A stretch of DNA of 16,909 nt from Bacillota bacterium (lineage in GTDB: Bacteria; Bacillota; Clostridia; Lachnospirales; Lachnospiraceae). A program made the position numbers and the translations under genes. Shown in pieces: positions 7,838 to 13,284 of this stretch. The first letter of the stretch is position 1. Every line of letters begins with the position of its first letter. Below the pieces are notes generated by a model. That model did no database searches, had not been told where the DNA came from, and worked only from the letters and a program-made list of their open reading frames with translations. The stretch covers positions 1-16,909 of the forward strand of contig JAGFXQ010000133.1 of assembly GCA_017861355.1 (NCBI GenBank), written 5' to 3'.

Positions 7838-7879
7838 TTATACAAACACTACTCATATCACTTACGAAAGGAGTTTTTT

Positions 7880-8050
7880 ATGAAGAACGATAACATCACT
7901 AAAGGCGTATCATCCAATAAGACAGGTAAAAGTAGTGTCACTGATAACAACTCAGATAATGATGTAGATTATAAAAATAATTCCGCTTCTAATTCCCGGT
8001 CAAAATCCACATCAAATAAATCACCATCAGCAGACAATATAAAGGAATAG
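7880..8050 (+). CDS. Small hydrophilic low-complexity protein (56 aa)
   Basis: Starts with ATG at 7880, preceded by AAAGGAG (7868-7873) at good spacing. The product is 56 residues, rich in Ser, Asn, Asp and Lys (SVTDNNSDNDVDYKNN, SKSTSNKSPSADN), and almost certainly disordered. It has no signal peptide, membrane segment or cysteine. Function unknown. The longer frame from 7751 is not supported by a ribosome binding site. The strong binding site argues for real translation. Confidence 0.55.
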   Translation: MKNDNITKGVSSNKTGKSSVTDNNSDNDVDYKNNSASNSRSKSTSNKSPSADNIKE

Positions 8051-8142
8051 GCTTCTTTTTTATTTACTGGCTCCGGCATCTCATAATGCGGTCGCTCCGT
8101 AAATATGGGATTTATCTTACTGACACCCTTCTTGGCATCTGA

Positions 8143-8436
8143 TTACAGATAGTCGACCAGGCTTGACCGGTTAGTCTCGCAATCCTTAAAGTGTTTATCT
8201 GGTTTAAGAAGATAATATTCTTCTTTTCCCCAACCATCATGAAATCTATCCTCATAGTTCTGACTGTATGCCTTATAGTCAAATAACCGTGTATGATAAT
8301 CCTTAACAACTATGCTGGAGCCGTCTGGTAGATTGTAAATGTAATATCTTTCATCCGTTTCCTGTGCTTCGATCCCGATCGGCCATGTCGTAATTTCACT
8401 GTATAAATTAAAAAATATAACATATACTCCTACCAT
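8143..8436 (-). CDS. Hypothetical protein (97 aa), possibly 5'-truncated
   Basis: Not recognised. A hydrophobic N-terminus (MVGVYVIFFNLY, preceded in frame by VYLLS) could be a membrane anchor or leftover signal. It is followed by an aromatic- and charge-rich soluble part (IYNLPDGSSIVVKDYHTRLFDY, FHDGWGKEEYYLLKP). No ribosome binding site precedes the ATG, and an in-frame TGA lies about 8 codons upstream. The start is only 17 bases from the start of a divergent small gene, leaving no room for promoters on both. It may be a fragment whose 5' end was lost by rearrangement. Confidence 0.4.
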   Translation of the reverse strand: MVGVYVIFFNLYSEITTWPIGIEAQETDERYYIYNLPDGSSIVVKDYHTRLFDYKAYSQNYEDRFHDGWGKEEYYLLKPDKHFKDCETNRSSLVDYL

Positions 8437-8453
8437 GGAAAGGAGATAAACCC

Positions 8454-8606
8454 GTGGAAATCAAGGATTTTAAAGACTATTGTATAGCCAATATCTCTAT
8501 TGAAGATGTTAGTAACATCTCTGAATTAGAAAAAACGATTAACTCCAAAACAAATAAGGATATCGTATTAATTGCATATCAGTCTATTAGTGAAGCCGAG
8601 AAATAA
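8454..8606 (+). CDS. Small protein (50 aa), GTG start
   Basis: Reads MEIKDFKDYCIANISIEDVS and ends SISEAEK with TAA at 8604-8606. The GTG start at 8454 is preceded by AAAGGAG (8440-8446) at about 7 bases spacing, which is convincing. The product is acidic, probably mostly helical, with one Cys and no membrane segment. Function unknown. It lies about 170 bases from the 3' end of the tRNA-Trp gene, inside the putative island. Confidence 0.55.
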   Translation: MEIKDFKDYCIANISIEDVSNISELEKTINSKTNKDIVLIAYQSISEAEK

Positions 8607-8673
8607 CACTTGGCCTAGTCAATCTCGGAAACCCCTGATTTTACTAGCTTTGTTACAGGTACATGTAGGAATC

Positions 8674-8712
8674 GCGCTGTACACAGCGCTATGGAACCCA
8701 CTTCGTGGGTTA
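8674..8712. repeat. Two tandem perfect foldbacks
   Basis: GCGCTGT-AC-ACAGCGC (8674-8689) and AACCCAC-TTC-GTGGGTT (8696-8712) are perfect small hairpins lying downstream of the tRNA-Trp terminator. The second contains GTGGGTT, the T-stem word of the tRNA, and forms the outer part of the large inverted repeat that reaches into the tRNA. Confidence 0.6.
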
Positions 8713-8803
8713 AAGCCAACTGTCGCTAGGTCAATAAAAAAATGGTCCACACATGTGTGTGAACCATTTTTTGTTGACCAGGGGCAGTAGGATTTGAACC
8801 CAC
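8705..8803. repeat. Long imperfect inverted repeat spanning tRNA-Trp 3' end and terminator
   Basis: Sequence 8705-8753 (GTGGGTTAAAGCCAACTG, then GGTCAA, A-run, ATGGTCCACACA) matches, at roughly four bases in five, the reverse complement of 8755-8803, which is the tRNA-Trp T-arm and acceptor end plus terminator arm. The dyad centre is CACATGTG (8750-8757). The inner portion is the tRNA terminator; the outer portion mirrors the tRNA itself. Confidence 0.6.
8734..8773 (-). terminator. Terminator of tRNA-Trp
   Basis: On the minus strand AAAAAATGGTTCACACA pairs with TGTGTGGACCATTTTTTT, just after the tRNA 3' end, giving a strong stem with a T tract. A-rich and T-rich flanks on both sides make it symmetrical. 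Confidence 0.75.
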
Positions 8804-8851
8804 GACCTGCGGTTTTGGAGACCGTTATTCTACCAGCTGAACTATACCCCT
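8779..8851 (-). tRNA. tRNA-Trp (anticodon CCA)
   Basis: 73 bases on the minus strand, beginning AGGGGTATAGTTCAGCTGG. Acceptor stem AGGGGTA pairs with TGCCCCT, the D-stem is GTTC/GAAT, the anticodon loop is CTCCAAA with CCA at positions 34-36, and the T-arm is GTGGG-TTCAAAT-CCTAC. The discriminator is G, as usual for bacterial tRNA-Trp. CCA is not encoded (GTC follows). The base pair at the top of the anticodon stem is A-C. A promoter and terminator flank it. Its 3' end is the apparent target of the att-like repeats. Confidence 0.93.
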
Positions 8852-8866
8852 ATTTGATGTCGCTTA

Positions 8867-8898
8867 ATTATAGTACTATGAATTGTCTCAATTGTCAA
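8867..8898 (-). promoter_or_regulatory. Putative promoter of tRNA-Trp
   Basis: On the minus strand TTGACA (complement of 8893-8898) is followed by TATAAT (complement of 8867-8872) at a long 20-base spacing; TACTAT gives a 17-base alternative. The element ends about 16 bases from the tRNA 5' end. Confidence 0.5.
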
Positions 8899-8981
8899 GA
8901 TAATAATAAATTTTTTGTCCTTCTATTTACAAAAACATCAGTTGAATTGTATCGTTTCTCCGAGTCAAATATGATAGAGTA

Positions 8982-9040
8982 AAGCAGCTTCCACCTGTCC
9001 AATTATCAGTTTGACAGGTGGAAGCCGCTTTGTTCTTTTG
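8982..9040. terminator. Strong hairpin terminator
   Basis: AAGCAGCTTCCACCTGTC (8982-8999) pairs with GACAGGTGGAAGCCGCTT (9013-9030) with one mismatch, and TTTGTTCTTTT follows on the plus side. It lies about 55 bases after the stop of the minus-strand anti-sigma gene and probably terminates it; the T tract is better on the plus strand. Confidence 0.65.
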
Positions 9041-9085
9041 GCTTATATTATCGTTTTTATGGATTGTTTGGATATCGTAATCGTA

Positions 9086-10027
9086 TTATTGAAGCAAGCC
9101 ATAGAATTCGTCAAAGTCGGCTTTATCCACTTGGAAGAAACCAATTTCATCTACATAGACATATCCATCTTTCAATAGTCTCATGGGTGTAATCAGATTG
9201 TCCTTTGTCCTCAGATAGAGGAATTTTTGACCATCTGCGTTTGTCTCATCAATGAGCGTATCAACAGATCGTTCCACCGGTGTTGAGGAATAAAGTGCTT
9301 TTACGAATTTGTTCAAAGCATCATCTGCCTGCTGCTCTACTTTCTGCATTCCACCGTTATTCCAGCTATCAAAACTTTCCCATTGGTAGGAGACAACATT
9401 TCCTTTCAGTTTCAACAGGTCAAAGTAGTCATCGCCGCTATTCATGGACAAACCTCCAAAGCTATCATAGATCTCACAGCCAAAACCTCCCTCATAGGGT
9501 GTATAGACCATCAAGCGATACTTACTGTCATAGCCTTTTACCGTGTACACTTCTGCCTCACCGATATTCGAAGAGAAATCGTTAATATAGTCCTTATCCC
9601 CACTCCATTCATCGATACCTCCGGTTGTTGTCCCAAGGTAGTCTCCTCTAAGATTTTGCATATCCTCTTCGCTCACCGTATAACCATCCGGCGAAGCTAT
9701 TTCCGTACTGTATCTGATATAGATTCTATTCTGATATACGAATAAGGGACGCATTCTGGCATTCACATTACCATTCGTTTCCGGTAGTTTTACTTCAGCG
9801 ATGGTGATACCGGGCTTTTGCGCCGTTATTCCACTGAGGCTCACAGCATACGCTCCGGCTGTAATAATGACAGCCGCACTAGCCAGTGCTATCGCTGTTC
9901 TCATTGCATACCTTGTTATACCCTTCTTTTCAGAAATCACTGCTTTCATCTTCCTGGCAGTTTCTTCATTAAAATTTTCAGATATCTTAAGTTGATCTAA
10001 CGCACTGGTATATTTTTCTCTGCTCAT
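9086..10027 (-). CDS. Membrane-anchored presumed anti-sigma factor
   Basis: 313 residues. An N-terminal cytoplasmic part of ~40 residues (MSREKYTSALDQLKISENFN) is followed by one membrane helix (about 42-64, AMRTAIALASAAVIITAGAY) and a ~250-residue extracytoplasmic domain rich in aromatic and acidic residues. Such a layout beside an ECF sigma gene is typical of a transmembrane anti-sigma factor that holds the sigma factor at the membrane until a signal arrives. The cytoplasmic part has no Cys/His zinc motif, so it is not the zinc anti-sigma (ZAS) type. The start overlaps the sigma stop as ATGA (10024-10027), implying coupled translation. The signal sensed by the outer domain is unknown. The role rests on context rather than sequence identity. 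Confidence 0.7.
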   Translation of the reverse strand: MSREKYTSALDQLKISENFNEETARKMKAVISEKKGITRYAMRTAIALASAAVIITAGAYAVSLSGITAQKPGITIAEVKLPETNGNVNARMRPLFVYQNRIYIRYSTEIASPDGYTVSEEDMQNLRGDYLGTTTGGIDEWSGDKDYINDFSSNIGEAEVYTVKGYDSKYRLMVYTPYEGGFGCEIYDSFGGLSMNSGDDYFDLLKLKGNVVSYQWESFDSWNNGGMQKVEQQADDALNKFVKALYSSTPVERSVDTLIDETNADGQKFLYLRTKDNLITPMRLLKDGYVYVDEIGFFQVDKADFDEFYGLLQ

Positions 10028-10509
10028 ATTTCAAATCCTCCCTCTAATTTTGTTTTTAACAACTTTCTACCTCTGGAAAGCCAGGTTCCGATCGTCCCGG
10101 TGCTCTTCCTTAAGATTTCACTGATTTCCTGTATGGAATAATTCTCATAATAAAATAGATGTATCACACTGCGGTATTTTGCAGGTAAGCTTAATACCTC
10201 TGATAGCACTTCACTTTCCTCCTCCGGTAGATAACTGATCTCCTCATCCAAAGGAACACTCTTATGATACCAGGCAGATTTCAGACGGTTCTTACATTTA
10301 TTTATCGTCACTCGGATAAGCCAGGCCTTTTCATGCTCATCACTTTCAAAGCCGCTGCCTCTTCTCATTAAACTGATATATACCTCTTGAACGATGTCTT
10401 CTGCATCCGCCGTATTTTTCATATAAGAGAAAGCAATCTTTATTAAAGTCTTTGAATATTTATCTAAAATAAAGTAGATATATTCATCGGTACCAAATGA
10501 ATAATTCAT
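10024..10509 (-). CDS. ECF-family RNA polymerase sigma factor
   Basis: About 161 residues with sigma region 2 (YSKTLIKIAFSYMKNTADAE, DIVQEVYISLMRR, then EKAWLIRVTINKCKNRL) and region 4 (LPAKYRSVIHLFYYENYS, IQEISEILRKSTGTIGTWLS, RGRKLLK). Region 4 carries the -35-binding helix-turn-helix. There is no region 1 or 3, as expected for group 4 sigma factors. The ATG at 10509 is preferred over the one at 10518. AAAGGAG directly abuts the latter with no spacing, but lies 9 bases before the ATG at 10509. It is cotranscribed with the downstream membrane protein, its presumed regulator. Regulon unknown. Confidence 0.88.
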   Translation of the reverse strand: MNYSFGTDEYIYFILDKYSKTLIKIAFSYMKNTADAEDIVQEVYISLMRRGSGFESDEHEKAWLIRVTINKCKNRLKSAWYHKSVPLDEEISYLPEEESEVLSEVLSLPAKYRSVIHLFYYENYSIQEISEILRKSTGTIGTWLSRGRKLLKTKLEGGFEI

Positions 10510-10595
10510 ATGTCTCATCTCCTTTCACTTATAATACAATTCAAGTTAGCTTTATTTTTCATCACAAACAAAAAAATTAAACATTGATTGAATCT

Positions 10596-10698
10596 GAAAG
10601 ACACCTCTGCCATAAATGCAAAGATGCCTTTGATGTCAATTCTATTCTGTTATAAGTGATGCAATCAAGTGAATATTGAACATATAGAGGTATCTTTC
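10596..10698. repeat. Inverted repeat downstream of the radA-linked gene
   Basis: GAAAGACACCTCT (10596-10608) pairs with AGAGGTATCTTTC (10686-10698), 12 of 13 bases, enclosing about 77 bases. On the minus strand it follows the 10702 stop within a few bases, and a T-rich run (near 10568-10580, complement) comes later. It could be an oversized terminator or an RNA-processing structure at the end of the clp-radA transcript. Confidence 0.45.
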
Positions 10699-10701
10699 CA
10701 A

Positions 10702-11154
10702 CTAGAACTCAGCAAAGAGGAATTCCTCACAAGCGGCTGCCGCGTCAATATTATCTATGACCATACCAACCCGATCCTTCATACCCTCACCTATCTCTCT
10801 CTGTTCCGCTACCTCTGCCTCCAAGATATGTGCAGTTTCATTGGCGCAGAAAGAATGATCCACGATCCGGTCAAACATCCCTTGTATGTCAAGAAGTAGA
10901 GAGGCGACAAGCTTTATCTCCTCTTCTCTTGCCTCTGCCATACCGATTAAGAAATATTCCTGAAGCTGTTCCACCAACTGCGTGCCTTCCTTTGACAGAT
11001 TCAGAATCGTATCTGACATATTCATGGTATCAAAGGCATTTTTCTCAAGTACTAACTGTGAGCTTTCCCACTGCTCAATTTTCTTAGTTACGTCAAACAT
11101 GCATTCCTGAGCTGTCGCAAGATGTACTAATCTTTGATCGCCTATCTCTTTCAT
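10702..11154 (-). CDS. Uncharacterised helical protein downstream of radA
   Basis: 150 residues, not recognised. It is predicted almost entirely helical with heptad-like spacing (TILNLSKEGTQLVEQLQEYF, AREEEIKLVASLLLDIQGMF) and an acidic C-terminus (DNIDAAAACEEFLFAEF). There is no signal peptide or membrane segment. Its helical, Ala/Glu-rich style recalls chemoreceptor-type or coiled-coil scaffold proteins but lacks a signalling motif. It begins 28 bases after the radA stop, with GGGGGA before the ATG, so it is probably the last gene of the operon. Function unknown. Confidence 0.65.
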   Translation of the reverse strand: MKEIGDQRLVHLATAQECMFDVTKKIEQWESSQLVLEKNAFDTMNMSDTILNLSKEGTQLVEQLQEYFLIGMAEAREEEIKLVASLLLDIQGMFDRIVDHSFCANETAHILEAEVAEQREIGEGMKDRVGMVIDNIDAAAACEEFLFAEF

Positions 11155-11182
11155 TTGTATCCCCCATTAACAAAGCTTATAT

Positions 11183-12541
11183 CTATCTCATGAGTATTCC
11201 CAGTACTTCCTGAATACTCCTAACTCCTATCAGCTTTATGCCGTTCCCCTTGATGTGCTCTTTGTTTGCCTGAGGCAGGATACAGATTTCAAATCCCATC
11301 TTTGCTGCTTCTGCCACTCTCTGTTCTGCCATATTGACAGCTCGTATCTCACCGGTCAGTCCAACCTCACCGAACAACGCTGTCCTTGTATCTAATGCCT
11401 TATTCTTGAAGCTTGATAAGATTGCTGTGATTACCGCGAGATCCAGTGCAGGTTCCGTAATTCGCATTCCTCCTGCAACATTGACATATGCGTCACAGTC
11501 TGCCAATTGAATTCCGGCTCTTTTCTCTAATACTGCCATGAGCAGATTCACACGGTTATAATCCGTACCCGCTGCGGTTCTTCTCGGCATATTAAAATTC
11601 GTTCTGCAGACCAATGCCTGTACCTCTACCAGAATCGGTCTGGTGCCTTCAATCGAAGCCGCAACCAGTGAACCCGGCTCATCTTCCGGTCTGCCCTTCA
11701 GCATGAATTCTGAAGGGTTCTTAACTTCAACCAATCCACTGCCCTGCATCTCGAACACGCCGATTTCATTCGTAGAACCGAACCGATTCTTCACGGCACG
11801 CAGAATACGATAAGAAGCGTAATTATCACCTTCAAAGTAAAGTACCGTATCTACCATATGTTCAAGCACACGAGGACCGGCAACTACACCCTCCTTTGTC
11901 ACATGACCAATGATAAATATTGTAATACCGGAGGTCTTCGCAATACGCATTAGCGTAGCGGTAGCTTCACGTACCTGACTGACACTTCCCGGGGATGCTG
12001 CAACTTCATCCTTGAACATTGTTTGAATCGAATCGATGATTACAATATCCGGATGATACTTTTGTATTGCTTCCTCCACCAGTTCCAGATCTGTTTCGCA
12101 TAGAAGGAGAAGCTCGCCGTTTAATACGCCGAGCCTCTCCGCTCTCATTTTAATCTGACTTAGGGATTCCTCCCCGGAGATATATAATACTTTTTTATTT
12201 CTAGCTACAATCTCACGGCACATCTGAAGTAGTAAGGTTGATTTACCGATTCCGGGATCACCGCCGACTAACACCAAGCTTCCTTGTACGATTCCTCCTC
12301 CAAGGACGCGATCAAGCTCTTCAATACCGGAGCATAATCTCATCTGCTCTTCCATCTTGACGTCGGATATTAGTACTGGCTCCCTTACATTTCTTACTCC
12401 GCCGGCGGGTCTGCTGCTTTTCTTAACAACCGGTTCGTCTACAAAGGTATCCCAACTCTTGCAGGCCGGACATTGCCCCAACCATTTTGCTGATTCGAAG
12501 CCGCACTCTTTACAGAAAAACACGGTCTTGTTTTTTGCCAT
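11183..12541 (-). CDS. radA: DNA repair protein RadA (Sms)
   Basis: 452 residues, the usual length. An N-terminal zinc finger has Cys10, Cys13, Cys24 and Cys27 (CKECGFESAKWLGQCPACKSW). The RecA-like ATPase has Walker A GGDPGIGKST (93-102) and Walker B VIIIDSIQ (about 167-174). The RadA-specific motif KNRFG is at 251-255. The C-terminal third is a Lon-protease-like domain (NVAGGMRITEPALDLAV, then LFGEVGLTGEIR). RadA is a branch-migration helicase acting on recombination intermediates with RecA. The start lies 1 base after the stop of the upstream small gene, with GGTGG 12 bases before, so translation is probably coupled. The clpC-radA association matches the Bacillus ctsR operon order. Confidence 0.97.
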   Translation of the reverse strand: MAKNKTVFFCKECGFESAKWLGQCPACKSWDTFVDEPVVKKSSRPAGGVRNVREPVLISDVKMEEQMRLCSGIEELDRVLGGGIVQGSLVLVGGDPGIGKSTLLLQMCREIVARNKKVLYISGEESLSQIKMRAERLGVLNGELLLLCETDLELVEEAIQKYHPDIVIIDSIQTMFKDEVAASPGSVSQVREATATLMRIAKTSGITIFIIGHVTKEGVVAGPRVLEHMVDTVLYFEGDNYASYRILRAVKNRFGSTNEIGVFEMQGSGLVEVKNPSEFMLKGRPEDEPGSLVAASIEGTRPILVEVQALVCRTNFNMPRRTAAGTDYNRVNLLMAVLEKRAGIQLADCDAYVNVAGGMRITEPALDLAVITAILSSFKNKALDTRTALFGEVGLTGEIRAVNMAEQRVAEAAKMGFEICILPQANKEHIKGNGIKLIGVRSIQEVLGILMR

Positions 12542-12542
12542 T

Positions 12543-12956
12543 TTACAGTTTAACCACCTTTATGATGTCTTTATCACCTTCACTTAGCTCTAAGCTTAAT
12601 ACCAGCTTGCCACCAAGATTCGTCTTTATCTTGCCTAGATTAGAGTCATTCTTAAATATCTCATATTCCTTCTCTGCCTCCAGCTCCAGGGTGATCTGAG
12701 CGGTTTCCTTCCCACTTACCTCAAAGCTGATGTGATTCTCCTGTGCGTCCAAATGAAATACGGCAGTACCAGGCACGGATTCGTAGACAAACATACCGTT
12801 CTTCTCGAGCTTGGTTAACTCACGAAAAGTCTTAACCTTATAGAGATCCCCCTGATGCTCGAAATCGGATGCTTTGGATTTTACATCTAATTCATAGTTA
12901 CCAAAGCTAATTGTCCCATCACTTTCCTTGCGTATTAACTCTTCTATAACTGCCAT
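12543..12956 (-). CDS. Conserved small protein of the 'endosialidase-like' type
   Basis: 137 residues beginning MAVIEELIRKESDGTISFGN, then YELDVKSKASDFEHQGDLYK and KLEKNGMFVYESVPGTAVFH, ending in beta-rich acidic sequence with a GGKLVLSLEL segment. From memory, near-identical small proteins are annotated 'endosialidase' in many Lachnospiraceae, often beside radA. Nothing in 137 residues supports a sialidase active site, so that name is probably misapplied. A strong AGGAGGG 8 bases upstream fixes the start. It is tightly coupled to radA (stop 1 base before the radA ATG), which suggests a shared expression need or a RadA/Clp-linked role. Predicted beta-rich, cytosolic; function unknown. Confidence 0.75.
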   Translation of the reverse strand: MAVIEELIRKESDGTISFGNYELDVKSKASDFEHQGDLYKVKTFRELTKLEKNGMFVYESVPGTAVFHLDAQENHISFEVSGKETAQITLELEAEKEYEIFKNDSNLGKIKTNLGGKLVLSLELSEGDKDIIKVVKL

Positions 12957-13284
12957 TATATGACCCTCCTAATTGTATTGATATGTCCTGCGTGGACAGA
13001 TAGTTTATGCAACTTTTTATTACATTATATATGATATTTCGTGCAATTTCTACTAGTTGATAATATTAAATTTTTATTAGTTAAAGTTCAGCCTTCAACG
13101 ACTATCGCATACGACTAGACAATGAAGTGTTCCCATGGTGAGTATTTGCATTCGTCGGTACTTAGCTTCTGTTCTTTAGAACCTTAATACCGCTACGTAA
13201 TGCTATTAAGTGGGAACGGCTCATCCATGGGAACATTTCGTTGTCTAGTCGTATTCATTACATGGAAGGCTGAACTTTAACTTA
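12957..13284. other. Intergenic stretch (328 bases) between clpC and the radA operon
   Basis: Dominated by the inverted-repeat element at 13079-13282. The ~120 bases next to the small gene (12957-13078) are AT-rich and contain TATAAT on the minus strand near 13025-13031, but no good -35 box was found at 16-18 bases. The only other feature is the AGGAGGG ribosome binding site. No reading frame is seen. Confidence 0.5.
13079..13282. repeat. ~204-bp structured inverted-repeat element
   Basis: Outer arms are perfect over 18 bases (13079-13096 with 13265-13282). After a ~12-base asymmetric internal loop, the inner arms pair ATACGACTAGACAA (13109-13122) with TTGTCTAGTCGTAT (13241-13254) and GTTCCCATGG (13129-13138) with CCATGGGAAC (13225-13234), extending to TGAG/CTCA. 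The ~77-base loop holds smaller hairpins, including CTTAATA/TATTAAG (13183-13210) and GTTCTTTAGAAC (13171-13182). A second GGGAAC at 13212-13217 could compete for GTTCCC. The right arm ends 2 bases past the clpC stop. No T tract follows on the minus strand, so it is not a classic terminator. It may be a MITE-like or dispersed palindromic element, or a structured RNA affecting clpC mRNA. Confidence 0.85.

Noticed and set aside
7751..7879. N-terminal extension of the 56-residue gene
   Set aside because: The ATG at 7751 has no ribosome binding site and the extension overlaps the opposite-strand membrane protein; AAAGGAG clearly marks the ATG at 7880.
8572..8982. Plus-strand frames across the tRNA-Trp region
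   Set aside because: They run through the tRNA gene and its terminator on the opposite strand and look like chance open frames.
10510..10518. ATG at 10518 as the sigma factor start
   Set aside because: The ribosome binding site directly abuts it with no spacer; the ATG at 10509 has proper spacing.
13079..13282. Simple intrinsic terminator after clpC
   Set aside because: Stem arms are far too long, the loop is ~77 bases, and no T tract follows on the transcribed strand.
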